A stretch of 40,703 bases of DNA from a bacterium (GCA_018647505.1 JABGSX010000023.1:1-40703); one strand, 5' to 3'. Positions 29,602-38,176 are shown, counted from the stretch's first letter. Numbers and translations: made by a program. The notes: generated by a model from the sequence alone, not told the origin.

Positions 29602-32196
29602 CTATATCGCATTTTTACCTAGCCATTCTATAATAGATTTTTCCAAGTCTTGTGGAATGCTTTTTGTTCCTCCTTGGACAAGGGTGTCAGACCCTCCGCC
29701 ACGCATTTGGTGCGTGTTTTTTAGCCAGTTGCTAAACTCTTTTAAATCGATTTTATTCTTTAGGGCCTTATCAAGAGTTACAAAAAATGATGCTCCAGAA
29801 TTGCTTTTGTTGACCAAGAAGTACAGGCCAGGCTTTTTCTGGTTTAGGTTTTTTGCAAGCTCTTTAATTTCGTCTTGTCCTGTGCCATCAAGTTCTAAGT
29901 ATAAAAATGGAACTTCGTTGACAGACTTGATGCTTTCAAGAAACTGTGGGATTTTATCTGCAAGAAGAGATTTTTTTAATTTTCGTATTTCTAATATCGA
30001 ATCTTTTAACAGATCTTTTTGCTTTGAGACAGATCCTAGTACTTCTTCAGGTTTTACTTTAAATTCTTGGCATAAAACTTTTACTGCTCCAAAACAGTCT
30101 TGGAATAACTCAAGGGCTTTTAAACCTGTGACTGCAAAAATTCTTTTGTGTCCTGCAGAAAGCGCAGAGATCTCTGTAATTTTACATGCGCCAATGTCAC
30201 CTGTTGCCTCAACATGTGTTCCACCGCAAAGCTCTGCGGATATTCCTGTAACTTCTACAACACGAACTTTTTCTGGATTATATTTTTCACCAAAAAACGC
30301 AATAACCCCTTTTTTGGTTGCTTGGTCGTAGGTTGTTTCGTATATATTGGTTTTTACATTTTCCCAAATATTTGCGTTAACGATTGTTTCAATTTCTTTT
30401 ATTTCTTCTGGAGTTACGTTTTTATGGTAAGTAAAGTCAAATCGCAGATAATCAGAAGAAACAAGAGACCCTGCCTGTTTTACATTTTCGCCCAAAACTT
30501 GTCTTAGCGCAGACTGAAGAAGGTGTGTTGCGGTGTGGTTGCGCATTATTGCATTTCTTATGTGTGGGCAAACGTGCATGGTTATTTCTTGATTGACGGT
30601 TAAGTTTTTTGGTGTTGTTATTTTTGATGCTACAATTCCATCAATTTTCTTAAGATTTTCAATTTCTATTTTTTTGCCATCAATTTCAAACCATGCAATA
30701 TCACTTACTTGACCGCCACTTTCCACATAGCAAGGTGATTTTTGTGTAATAACCCAACATGTTTGGCCGGCTTGAATGCTTTTAACAATTTTATTGTCTT
30801 GTATCAGTGTGGTAATCTTGGTGCTAGATACATGCTCTTTATAACCGGTAAATTCAAATTCTTCCGCAACTTCTTCTATCAAGTTTATTGTCAGAGCGTC
30901 TTGGCTATTTTCTTTCTTTTTAGACTGTTTGCGTTGTTTTTCCATTTCTTTTTCAAATCCAACCATGTCGACATTGTAACCATGTTCCTTGGCAAGCAGA
31001 ATAATTAGTTCGGTTGGAAATCCATATGTGTCATAAAGCTTAAAGGCTTGAATTCCAGTTATTTTTTTATCTTTCTCGCTTTCTTTCAAATATGTTTTTA
31101 GAATTGCTTGTCCGCGTGTTAAGTTTGTTGAGAACTTTTCAACTTCACTATTTAAAACGCTAAGAATTAACGTTTCATTTTTTTTAAGTTCTGGGTAAAC
31201 AGTGGACATTGAGTTTATGAATGTTTTAGCAAGCTCTGGAATTATATTTTTGTCTGTAAGTTTTTGTGCAAACAGAGCTGCGCGCCGAATGATTTTTCTA
31301 AGAACATAACCGCGGCCTTCATTTGATGGAGCTCCACCGTCTGATATAATCGATGATGTTGAGCGCGTGTGGTCGGCCAAAACTCTAAATGCGGCTTTTG
31401 TTTTTTCATCTTTGTTGTAAGAGATTCCAGTAAGCTCTTCTGTTCGTTTTATGATTGTCATTAACAAGTCTGTTTCATAAACAGAATCAGCGTCTTGCAT
31501 TACCATAGCAAGTCTTTCAAAGCCCATTCCTGTGTCAACGCCTGTTTTTTTTAGTGGTGAGTCGGTTCCATCTGGTTGGCGGTTAAATTGCATAAAAACT
31601 AAATTCCAAACTTCAAATAACCGTTCTCCATTATCAAGATCAAACTCACCGTACTTTGGCCCTCTGTCGTAATGAATTTCAGAGCATGGGCCGCAAGGTC
31701 CTGTGTCTCCCATTTGCCAAAAGTTATCCTTGGCTCCTCTGTGGTGAACCTTATCTTTTGGTAGGCCCATATGCTTGTGCCAAAGATCGTATGCTTCGTC
31801 ATCATCTTGATATACGGTTGCGTGTAGCTTATCTTTTTCTAGCCCCATATCATTTGTAAGAAAGTTCCATGCAAATTCAATAGCTTCTTTTTTAAAATAA
31901 TCTCCAAATGAGAAGTTTCCCATCATTTCAAAATATGTCAGGTGTCTTGCTGTAAATCCAACGTTGTCTAAGTCATTATGTTTTCCGCCCGCGCGGACAC
32001 ATTTTTGAATAGAGGTTGCTCTTTTGTAGCTACGCTTTTCTTTGCCCAAAAAAACGTCTTTGAATTGATTCATTCCAGCGTTTGTAAACAACAAGGTTGG
32101 ATCTTCTGCTGGAATTAATGATGAGCTTTCAACTTTTGTATGGTTATTTTTTATAAAGAAGTCAAAAAATTTTTTACGTATATCTAAAGATTTCAT
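29602..32196 (-). CDS. alaS: Alanyl-tRNA synthetase
   Basis: 864 residues from ATG 32196, where MKSLDIRKKFFDFF matches the usual start; an in-frame ATG at 32235 would add an atypical leader. Class II synthetase that charges tRNA-Ala. Catalytic domain: SSSLIPAEDPTLLFTNAGMNQFKD, RATSIQKCVRAGGKHNDL, GDTGPCGPCSEIHYD and AMVMQD. Editing domain: zinc-binding RNHTATHLL and CGGTHVEATGD. C-terminal C-Ala domain ends GGGSDTLVQGG. Full length, no gaps seen. Monocistronic; the terminator at 32274 belongs to the upstream neighbour. Firm. Confidence 0.98.
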   Translation of the reverse strand: MKSLDIRKKFFDFFIKNNHTKVESSSLIPAEDPTLLFTNAGMNQFKDVFLGKEKRSYKRATSIQKCVRAGGKHNDLDNVGFTARHLTYFEMMGNFSFGDYFKKEAIEFAWNFLTNDMGLEKDKLHATVYQDDDEAYDLWHKHMGLPKDKVHHRGAKDNFWQMGDTGPCGPCSEIHYDRGPKYGEFDLDNGERLFEVWNLVFMQFNRQPDGTDSPLKKTGVDTGMGFERLAMVMQDADSVYETDLLMTIIKRTEELTGISYNKDEKTKAAFRVLADHTRSTSSIISDGGAPSNEGRGYVLRKIIRRAALFAQKLTDKNIIPELAKTFINSMSTVYPELKKNETLILSVLNSEVEKFSTNLTRGQAILKTYLKESEKDKKITGIQAFKLYDTYGFPTELIILLAKEHGYNVDMVGFEKEMEKQRKQSKKKENSQDALTINLIEEVAEEFEFTGYKEHVSSTKITTLIQDNKIVKSIQAGQTCWVITQKSPCYVESGGQVSDIAWFEIDGKKIEIENLKKIDGIVASKITTPKNLTVNQEITMHVCPHIRNAIMRNHTATHLLQSALRQVLGENVKQAGSLVSSDYLRFDFTYHKNVTPEEIKEIETIVNANIWENVKTNIYETTYDQATKKGVIAFFGEKYNPEKVRVVEVTGISAELCGGTHVEATGDIGACKITEISALSAGHKRIFAVTGLKALELFQDCFGAVKVLCQEFKVKPEEVLGSVSKQKDLLKDSILEIRKLKKSLLADKIPQFLESIKSVNEVPFLYLELDGTGQDEIKELAKNLNQKKPGLYFLVNKSNSGASFFVTLDKALKNKIDLKEFSNWLKNTHQMRGGGSDTLVQGGTKSIPQDLEKSIIEWLGKNAI

Positions 32197-32273
32197 GGTG
32201 AACCTATCAAAAAAATAAAAATCAAAATATGACATTGTTAATCATACTGGATTTTTGTCTTTTTTGTAGGCGC

Positions 32274-32305
32274 AAAAAAGCACGCCAGCTTAGACGTGCT
32301 TTTTT
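32274..32305 (-). terminator. Terminator of the 34776-32329 operon
   Basis: AAAAAAGCACG (32274-32284) pairs with CGTGCTTTTTT (32295-32305), loop of 10. On the minus strand the T run follows, ending the operon before alaS. Confidence 0.85.
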
Positions 32306-32328
32306 CGGTTTTAGTATTTTGTTTTTTA

Positions 32329-32688
32329 CTACTTTTTAACTAACGCTTTTGGCCCTTGTATCAATATACATACTGTGCTTGCCAATAACAAGGCTGTAAA
32401 CAATAAGCGTATCAAGCCGAATAGTTTGTATTTGTAAAGCTCTACTATAGAGAGAACAAGGCCTAATCCCATAAGAGTTGTCATAGTTATTGTTGTTACC
32501 AACGAAATTTTTTTGTATATTGCGAATAAAATTCCAAAGCATATACTTACGCCAAATAACATTATTGTGCCGTTTGGTATTTTTCCTATGGATTTAGCGG
32601 CTTGGTATAATCCTTGAGAAAACATTGAAATTCCGACCATCAATTGAATCCAATAGGAATCTTTTCTAAATTCTTTTAATAAACTCAT
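32329..32688 (-). CDS. Small multispanning membrane protein (operon gene 4)
   Basis: 119 residues from ATG 32688, preceded on the minus strand by AAAGGAAAAATT; a longer frame reaching 32751 overlaps the previous gene and is not preferred. Four hydrophobic segments are visible: WIQLMVGISMFSQGLY, IMLFGVSICFGILFAIY, LVTTITMTTLMGLGLVLSI and LLFTALLLASTVCILI, with a basic end (KALVKK). The piece ELYKYKLFGLIRLLFTALLL faintly resembles the Y..YWDR...R..S.L.LL segment of the two membrane proteins upstream, possibly a third diverged member. Last gene of a four-gene operon ending at 32274. Unknown function. Confidence 0.72.
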   Translation of the reverse strand: MSLLKEFRKDSYWIQLMVGISMFSQGLYQAAKSIGKIPNGTIMLFGVSICFGILFAIYKKISLVTTITMTTLMGLGLVLSIVELYKYKLFGLIRLLFTALLLASTVCILIQGPKALVKK

Positions 32689-32704
32689 AATTTTTCCTTT
32701 TTTA

Positions 32705-33388
32705 TCATCCAAAAACTCCGTGCCACAATATGCTTGGCCAATGTTTTTCAACTTGATTGCCGGCTTTTTTTAGTCCTTTTTTTATCTTTTCCCACTTTTT
32801 TTCTAACCTATTTTTAAATTTTTTGGCCAGTGCTGCAAGGTCATATCTTTTAGCCTTTTTGTACATTTTAACCATTTTGTTGGCCTTTGTTTTTAAAAGC
32901 TCAATTGTTTTTTGGCTAGCGGTGGCTACTTTTAGCTCGTATTTGTACATATCGCCAGAAAGCTTGTATGCGTTTTTAGATAGGTTGTATAATTTCCCAT
33001 CATGATAACTGTCTCCGGCCCACTCGTATCTGAATGCCGCATTTGCAGGTTGGTTTTTATGTTTAAACTCATCGCCAGATTTTTTAAACGCATCACCAGA
33101 TTTTTTATACTTATGTGCTTTTTTATATTCTGGGCCAGCGCTTTCGTAGTTTTTATAACTACTATAGGCGTCGCCAGCTTTTTCATGTTTTCCTGTTTTT
33201 TTGTATTCATATGCTGCATTTGCTGGCTGATTGTTTGCCCTGTAGACGTCTCCAGCCTGTTCATGTTTTCTTTGTTGGGCAAGCCTTGATGCGTTTTTTA
33301 AACGGTCTTTTCTAGATGTTGGGTGTATTAATTGTGAAAAAAATATGAAAAATAAAATTAAAAATTTAGCTGATATTAGTTTTTTCAT
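32705..33388 (-). CDS. Secreted alpha-SNAP/TPR-like repeat protein (operon gene 3)
   Basis: 227 residues from ATG 33388, which overlaps the previous stop as ATGA (coupled translation); an upstream in-frame start is rejected because it would lie inside the upstream gene and bury the signal peptide. Residues 1-22 are a signal peptide (MKKLISAKFLILFFIFFSQL). Residues ~30-150 are helical repeats with a recurring (A/S)GDxY step at residues 45, 71, 97, 104, 124 and 144, and NQPANAA(Y/F) occurs twice (53 and 112). This is the style of TPR and alpha-SNAP-like helical hairpins. The basic C-terminal part (KKFKNRLEKKWEKIKKGLKKAG) ends EKHWPSILWHGVFG. Probably a binding scaffold; partner unknown. Confidence 0.78.
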   Translation of the reverse strand: MKKLISAKFLILFFIFFSQLIHPTSRKDRLKNASRLAQQRKHEQAGDVYRANNQPANAAYEYKKTGKHEKAGDAYSSYKNYESAGPEYKKAHKYKKSGDAFKKSGDEFKHKNQPANAAFRYEWAGDSYHDGKLYNLSKNAYKLSGDMYKYELKVATASQKTIELLKTKANKMVKMYKKAKRYDLAALAKKFKNRLEKKWEKIKKGLKKAGNQVEKHWPSILWHGVFG

Positions 33389-34158
33389 AATATTTTTTTT
33401 CTTCTTGAAACCCAATAACCAAAAATTGTTGAAATTATTAGAATTAAAAGTAACGATGAAAGTCTTAATAAAGCCCCAAGTCTGTCCCAATAATTTATGT
33501 ATCCCATAGAAAGGCATGATATTCCGCCAACCAAAAATCCTGTTCCAACCATGGTAACGGTTGTTACTATTCCCGCTATAATGCTTATGGTTGCAATAAC
33601 AGAATAAACAGCAAAATAAACAAGGTCGTATGTTTTTTCTATTTTTTCTAATTTTTGTTTGTAATCATTGTAGGCCTCTTCTCGTTTATTATATAAGTTT
33701 CGCAACCCAGAAGAAAAATCTTTTAAGTATGGAGATTCTTGTGGCGGAATATGAAATTCTTTTTGTTCTTTTGTATACCTTGGTCCTATTTTTGTATTGG
33801 TTGCATGTTCTTTTCTGTGTGCAAGAACAGCGTGAGAACTGGGAATATATTTTCCTTTTTTTCGATTTTCTTGTTTTTCGGATTCGTATTTTTTAACAAG
33901 CTCATCATTTAGTCTTGTGTATTCTTTGTAAGGCGTTTTGAGTTCCTCGTAGTATGGGGAATTAATTCTTGGGTCTGGCATCCATGTTTGAATTCCCCAA
34001 TAGGTTACAGCTGGAATTAGTATCATAATTGCGAAGGTTAAAGACGAGGCCTTTAAGAATTTTATAAAACCTTTCAAGTTTATAAACCCTCCAAGAAGTA
34101 ATACTATAGCTAAAACACATAGAACAACGATAACCGGAATTATAATGTCAAAATACAT
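33385..34158 (-). CDS. Membrane protein (operon gene 2), paralogue of gene 1
   Basis: 257 residues. AAGGAAAACC before ATG 34158. Two hydrophobic helices at the N-terminus (IIIPVIVVLCVLAIVLLLGGF and SLTFAIMILIPAVTYWGIQTW), a long charged soluble middle (~60-165, Lys/Glu-rich, coiled-coil prone), then helices FAVYSVIATISIIAGIVTTV and MVGTGFLVGGISCLSMGY, and a final helix SSLLLILIISTIFGYW. The motif GGI.CLSMGY..YWDR is shared with the 34174 gene, as is YW(G/A)(I/V)Q(T/S)W. The soluble middle is longer here. Unknown family; the overall architecture looks like a membrane scaffold or channel-associated protein (inference). Confidence 0.76.
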   Translation of the reverse strand: MYFDIIIPVIVVLCVLAIVLLLGGFINLKGFIKFLKASSLTFAIMILIPAVTYWGIQTWMPDPRINSPYYEELKTPYKEYTRLNDELVKKYESEKQENRKKGKYIPSSHAVLAHRKEHATNTKIGPRYTKEQKEFHIPPQESPYLKDFSSGLRNLYNKREEAYNDYKQKLEKIEKTYDLVYFAVYSVIATISIIAGIVTTVTMVGTGFLVGGISCLSMGYINYWDRLGALLRLSSLLLILIISTIFGYWVSRRKKIL

Positions 34159-34173
34159 AATGGTTTTCCTTTT

Positions 34174-34776
34174 TTAGAACAGATCTTCTTTTTTTGAAAA
34201 TTTATATCCTAGGCCAATAACCAATATCAAGAGAATTAAGAATGAAAAGAATCGAGCCCCTGCCGCAATTCTGTCCCAATATTTGTAATATCCCATAGAA
34301 AGACAAACAATTCCGCCAACAACATATGCAGGAGTAAGCACGATTGTTTGTAAGGCCACACCAATTAAAATAGCTGATGTTCCAATGATTGATGAAATGG
34401 TAAAGAATGCTTTGTCGTGGTTTTGTTCATGCTTTTTGAGCTCATCTTCATATTTTTGTCTGGTGTCAGACTCTCTTTGTGAAACATTCTTATAGTTTCC
34501 AGTATTAAGCCATCCATCTATTTGTTTGCTCTCGTTTTTCCATTCATCGTATAGCTTGTTTAATTCTGGATAATTTGTCAGATTTGAAAAGCGCTGTGGT
34601 TTTGTTTGCCAAGATTGTACCGCCCAGTAGTTTATCATGGGGATAAGAGCTGCAATGAAAGTAGAAACCAAAATGATTCGTAGAATGTTGAAAAAGCCTT
34701 GTTCTTTGAAAAACTTTAGACCGATAAAAATTACAGAAATTGAAATGAGACCAAAAGCCGTTGCAAAACCAATCAT
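34174..34776 (-). CDS. Membrane protein (operon gene 1)
   Basis: 200 residues. AAGGAGCTACTC before ATG 34776. Same architecture as the next gene: N-terminal helices (FGLISISVIFIGLKFF and ILRIILVSTFIAALIPMINYW), a charged soluble middle (~60-120), helices (AFFTISSIIGTSAILIGVALQTIVL) and the motif GGIVCLSMGYYKYWDRIAA, then a final helix (FFSFLILLILVIGLGY) and basic tail. Paralogue of 33385-34158, 15 bases apart in one operon. No known family recognised. Confidence 0.76.
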   Translation of the reverse strand: MIGFATAFGLISISVIFIGLKFFKEQGFFNILRIILVSTFIAALIPMINYWAVQSWQTKPQRFSNLTNYPELNKLYDEWKNESKQIDGWLNTGNYKNVSQRESDTRQKYEDELKKHEQNHDKAFFTISSIIGTSAILIGVALQTIVLTPAYVVGGIVCLSMGYYKYWDRIAAGARFFSFLILLILVIGLGYKFSKKEDLF

Positions 34777-34864
34777 GAGTAGCTCCTTTTTAGATGGTTT
34801 TTAGATATGAATACTAATATTAATCTATATCTGGAAGAGGCAGAAGTGTCAATTGTTTAGCAAT

Positions 34865-34894
34865 AAAAAACCCTGGATTAACCCAGGGTTTTTT
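34865..34894 (-). terminator. Terminator of the 35219 gene
   Basis: AAAAAACCCTGG (34865-34876) pairs with CCAGGGTTTTTT (34883-34894), loop of 6. It is symmetrical, and on the minus strand the T run follows the stem. Confidence 0.88.
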
Positions 34895-34895
34895 A

Positions 34896-35219
34896 TTATC
34901 CGAATGTTTTTCTCCAGTATACAGAGATTCTTGTTTTAATCCCTGGTCTGCGTCGCCATAAAAACTTTGCTGTATGCCAACAACCAATACATGCAAGTGG
35001 GAACATAACAGGATTCTCTTTAATTTTTTCCCATGAAGCATTCAAGGTGTATCCACATCCATCTAAAGTTCCACCGAGCATAGAACTTCCCGCGCGCATG
35101 CACAGAGTTCCTAAAATTTGCCCAGTAGACAAGCTTTCAGGATTTGCCTTTGGCTGTACGGTTGTATAAGCCGACAAAAGCGAAAACATAAGTAACAGTG
35201 CTTTTATTTTATTTTTCAT
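34896..35219 (-). CDS. Small signal-peptide protein with a C-terminal membrane-like segment
   Basis: 107 residues from ATG 35219, with GGGGGC six bases upstream; an ATG at 35231 in frame is less well placed. Signal peptide MKNKIKALLLMFSLLSAYTTV. The mature part has CMRAGSSMLGGTLDGCGYTL, then WEKIKENPVMFPLACIGCWHTAKFLW, a charged KEN-Pro step leading into a hydrophobic stretch, then a basic end (RRRPGIKTRISVYWRK). The neighbours at 35250 and 35658 also have K/Q-E/S-H/N-P before a membrane helix. Unknown function. Confidence 0.7.
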   Translation of the reverse strand: MKNKIKALLLMFSLLSAYTTVQPKANPESLSTGQILGTLCMRAGSSMLGGTLDGCGYTLNASWEKIKENPVMFPLACIGCWHTAKFLWRRRPGIKTRISVYWRKTFG

Positions 35220-35249
35220 TGTTGCCCCCATATTGTTAAAAATAAGCTA

Positions 35250-35537
35250 TTATTTTCCAAGGCTTTTCCACCAATCGTAAACATAATATACAGTGCATAA
35301 AAGAGCGCCTGTGTATAAAACAACTCCCGTACCTGCTACCCACAAAATAGGGTGTTCTTTTACAGATTCTAAAAACCCCGTTGGTTTTGCCTCTCCATTT
35401 ATTCTTTGTATGTTTGTGTGGTATTTTCTTTTTTGGTCAGAACTCTCTTGGTTTTGTATTCGCTGTGTTTCTTGTTTTGGCTGAGAGTTGAAAAAAAAGA
35501 ACAAAACTATTGCTGCTACAAAAATTTTAAATTTCAT
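35250..35537 (-). CDS. Small signal-peptide protein with a C-terminal membrane helix
   Basis: 95 residues, TAGGT before ATG 35537. Signal peptide MKFKIFVAAIVLFFFFNS. A hydrophilic Gln/Glu/Lys-rich linker follows, then SVKEHPILWVAGTGVVLYTGALLCTVYYVYDWW, a membrane helix introduced by KEHP. Same minus-strand row as 34896 (30-base gap), probably one transcript. Unknown function. Confidence 0.7.
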   Translation of the reverse strand: MKFKIFVAAIVLFFFFNSQPKQETQRIQNQESSDQKRKYHTNIQRINGEAKPTGFLESVKEHPILWVAGTGVVLYTGALLCTVYYVYDWWKSLGK

Positions 35538-35609
35538 TTTACCTACTATCTCGATTTTTTTAGTTAAACTTTAATAGAGCACAAGCTATATATAAATTAT
35601 ATTATTAAC

Positions 35610-35639
35610 AAGAAGCTGGAAAATGAATTCCAACTTCTT
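35610..35639 (-). terminator. Possible terminator/hairpin after the 35658 gene
   Basis: AAGAAGcTGGAA pairs with TTCCAaCTTCTT around one mismatch. There is no long T run on the minus strand, so termination strength is uncertain. Confidence 0.45.
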
Positions 35640-35657
35640 ATTAACTAAGTTGTGTTA

Positions 35658-36443
35658 TTAACTTGGTTGGACTACAACTGTTCCGGTATTGGTGTTGAGT
35701 CTACATTTTCTGTGCTGGCCTTGTGTTGTGCTGATGTAAATAACAGAGTCAACCCAACCATCGCTGCTTTCTGATAAACCTTGAAAAGCTTCGTTCAAAC
35801 TAACATCATCTGATGTTTGAATTACGATTTCGCCTGTTGAAGTATTGTATTTGCATTGTTTTTTTGTGCCTTGATTGTGACTCAAGTAGATGTCAGAATC
35901 AACCCAGTTGTCGTTATTGGTTGCGGCTGAATATAGTTTTTTTGCAATTAATGCTGCTGTCAATACTGCTGCTATAGAAGCAGCGGTAACAACTGTTCCT
36001 GGATGACTTTGTACCCAGTCACACGCTGGTTGTGCAAAAACTTTAGCTGAAGATGCTAGCTCGCCGGCCTTTTTGTATGCTGATTGTTCTACAACCCAGT
36101 TGCATGCAGATGTTCTTGCTGACAAAGCTTTTGCGGTTGCATCAGCTAGTTTTGCTCCGCACCAGTTTTTTGCTCTTGATCCGGCAGCGAATGCTCCCGT
36201 AAGAGCGCTTTGTAGAAGTGTTGATGCACCGTCGTTTTCTACGATCGGGGTGACAACACCTTCAACGGTGTCTGCCTGTACAGCTTCTGTGTCTGCTTGT
36301 ACAGCTTCTGGAGCTGTTGTAGCAACACTTTCACCTTCAGCGGCCTGATCGGCTTCTGGAGCTACGCTTTCAGCTATAATACAAGTTCCTTGCACCAACG
36401 AAACACCTAGCATAAGAGCTAAGATAATATTTCTGTGGTTCAT
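35658..36443 (-). CDS. Ala-rich exported protein with two C-terminal WVDS repeats
   Basis: 261 residues. GGAGGA before ATG 36443. Signal peptide MNHRNIILALMLGVSLVQGT. An acidic Ala/Glu/Val linker follows, with a 7-residue duplication (AVQADTE/AVQADTV at 47-60). Residues ~75-142 contain Ala-rich helices with evenly spaced Cys-Asn/Asp-Trp (NWCGAKL, ACNWVVE, ACDWVQS). A membrane-like helix follows SHPGTVV (147-170). The C-terminus has two 33-residue repeats, at 179-211 and 229-261, each (N/G)WVDS.IY.S..QG...KC..NT.TG.(I/V)V(I/V)Q. No known family. Possibly surface-exposed or membrane-anchored adhesion or structural protein (inference). Confidence 0.76.
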   Translation of the reverse strand: MNHRNIILALMLGVSLVQGTCIIAESVAPEADQAAEGESVATTAPEAVQADTEAVQADTVEGVVTPIVENDGASTLLQSALTGAFAAGSRAKNWCGAKLADATAKALSARTSACNWVVEQSAYKKAGELASSAKVFAQPACDWVQSHPGTVVTAASIAAVLTAALIAKKLYSAATNNDNWVDSDIYLSHNQGTKKQCKYNTSTGEIVIQTSDDVSLNEAFQGLSESSDGWVDSVIYISTTQGQHRKCRLNTNTGTVVVQPS

Positions 36444-36699
36444 AGTAAATCCTCCACTATTTAGGAATAAGAAATAATATTAATAAAACACGACTTAATA
36501 GATATTATTTTCGCTCAAATAGCGCAATGCGTCAATTTGTTGTTTTTTTTTGGCAAAAGAAATACAAAGAGGAAAAATTGTGGGCTCTGGTACCACTCTT
36601 TTATGCCGACTAAAAGAATAAAGGTGCTTGAATATTGCTGTGTTTAATATGTTTTTATTTTTTTTAAATAATTTCAAAAAGAATTTGAGTTTTGTATGT

Positions 36700-37191
36700 T
36701 TATTTGCAAAACTCTTTTCTGAGCTCTTTGTATATTCGGTTCATGTCGCATGAAATTTGCTTTGTATTACTTAATGTTGGCATAAAGTTTGTATCACCAT
36801 TCCACCGTGGCAGAATATGTATATGTACGTGCCCTGGAATTCCAGCACCGGCAACCTCTCCTAGGTTTATACCAATATTAATACCATCACATTTGAGTGT
36901 TTTTTCCAAAACCGTAGTCGCTTTGCTTGTTAGTTCCATTATTTCACTTCTGGTGTTTTTTGAAATAGAGGCTAAATCTTTTTTGTGTTTATTTGGCATT
37001 ATAAGAAGATGACCAGCGTTGTATGGAAAAAGGTTTAGTATAACAACAGAGTGTTTTGCTCGAAATATAATATAGTTTTTTTCGTCTTTGTTTTCTTTTA
37101 TTTTTTCACAAAATATACAGTCATTTTTTATATTTTTGTTTTGAGTGCGTTTTATGTATTTTTCTCGCCATGGACAGTGCAGAGATTTCAT
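36700..37191 (-). CDS. HIT-family nucleotide hydrolase/transferase
   Basis: 163 residues, AAAGGGGAAG before ATG 37191. The histidine triad HVHIHILPRW carries the catalytic His, and the N-terminal CIFC-type zinc-knuckle-like pair (NDCIFCEKI) and LFPYNAGHLLIMPNKH are family features. The N-terminal LHCPWREKYI fits the Fhit/Ap4A-hydrolase-like HIT group. Acts on dinucleoside polyphosphates or nucleoside phosphoramidates. A hairpin GAGTTTTG...CAAAACTC (36687-36714) spans the stop codon and may help end the transcript. The 256-base gap to the next minus-strand gene (36444-36699) holds only a poor 60-codon frame. Confidence 0.92.
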   Translation of the reverse strand: MKSLHCPWREKYIKRTQNKNIKNDCIFCEKIKENKDEKNYIIFRAKHSVVILNLFPYNAGHLLIMPNKHKKDLASISKNTRSEIMELTSKATTVLEKTLKCDGINIGINLGEVAGAGIPGHVHIHILPRWNGDTNFMPTLSNTKQISCDMNRIYKELRKEFCK

Positions 37192-37363
37192 TCTTCCCCT
37201 TTGTTTAGATTTTTTTTATTTTGAATACATTATATCAGTTTAAAAAAAACTAACTTATTAATATTAGTTTTGTGAAAAAACCTTTATTTTTGAATGTTTT
37301 TTGGTTAATATTGAAAAATATCGAATCGATTTATTAATATTAATTTTTATCAATTAGGGAACT

Positions 37364-38176
37364 ATGAAAAAACTTCTGTTTTTTTCTTTATTTTTGTTTT
37401 TAACCGTGAATATTTTTCCATTGAATTTCGGTGACAGCATAAGGTCGCTTTTGGCAAATAGTCCTTCAAAAAATTATCATGAGCTAGATAGCCCTATTTG
37501 TCTGGACGATTTTTTTCCTATAAACACTCCGGATGAATTATTTGCTGGTGAGCGGTATGAGCAAAAATATAGCCTTGACCAATGGCATAATATTGTTTTG
37601 GATCTTTCAGCAGAAGATCAACAGCTTGTTTTAGAATTTATCTGTGCAGCAAGAGAATACTGCCTTATTCAAAAAGAAATGATATCTGTTGATATTTACG
37701 AGCGACGGACCACTGTTGTTTGGGATATAGGTCCCAGGAAGCAAGCGAGGCGAAAAGAGCTTAAAGCTAGATTGGCAGATACAGTTAAGGTTATTTGCTC
37801 AAGGTATGTTTCTTTTGTGGAAAAAAACATTGATCTTTCATCTGTTTTATTAGATGTATTTAAATTTTACGTACATCACAGAGCTCACCCGTTTGCTAGA
37901 ATAAAAAGTTATTATCACAAAGCACTTTATTTTTTTAAACACGATGAAGAAGAACTCCCTATTTTTGATGATGAAGGTAAAAGTGTGGGTTATGTTTATG
38001 ATGAAGATAAAAGGGTAGCTTATAAGGCTGGTTTTTATCTTACACCTCCTGACACTCTTAACGATTCGATCCCCTCCAAAAGAATAATTCCTGTTTTTGT
38101 TTCAACTGCAGAAATTTTAAATGCTATGGACTTTCGTTTAAATAGATTGTATGGTTACGAGCGATTGTTAGCATAG
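37364..38176 (+). CDS. Secreted protein, unknown function
   Basis: 270 residues. AGGG before ATG 37364. Signal peptide MKKLLFFSLFLFLTVNIFPL. The mature part is helical and charged (WHNIVLDLSAEDQQLVLEFICAAREYCL ... KQARRKELKARLADTVKVICSRYV), with a short beta part near the end (LPIFDDEGKSVGYVYDEDK). No recognised motif. The upstream region 37192-37363 is very AT-rich with the imperfect repeat TTATTAATATTA(A/G)TTTT at ~37256 and ~37332, possibly promoter or protein-binding DNA. wecB follows 31 bases downstream. Confidence 0.72.
   Translation: MKKLLFFSLFLFLTVNIFPLNFGDSIRSLLANSPSKNYHELDSPICLDDFFPINTPDELFAGERYEQKYSLDQWHNIVLDLSAEDQQLVLEFICAAREYCLIQKEMISVDIYERRTTVVWDIGPRKQARRKELKARLADTVKVICSRYVSFVEKNIDLSSVLLDVFKFYVHHRAHPFARIKSYYHKALYFFKHDEEELPIFDDEGKSVGYVYDEDKRVAYKAGFYLTPPDTLNDSIPSKRIIPVFVSTAEILNAMDFRLNRLYGYERLLA

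Noticed and set aside
36495-36677. Minus-strand frame of 60 codons between the HIT gene and the WVDS-repeat gene
   Set aside because: Starts with TTG in an A/T homopolymer region, has no RBS and no domain.
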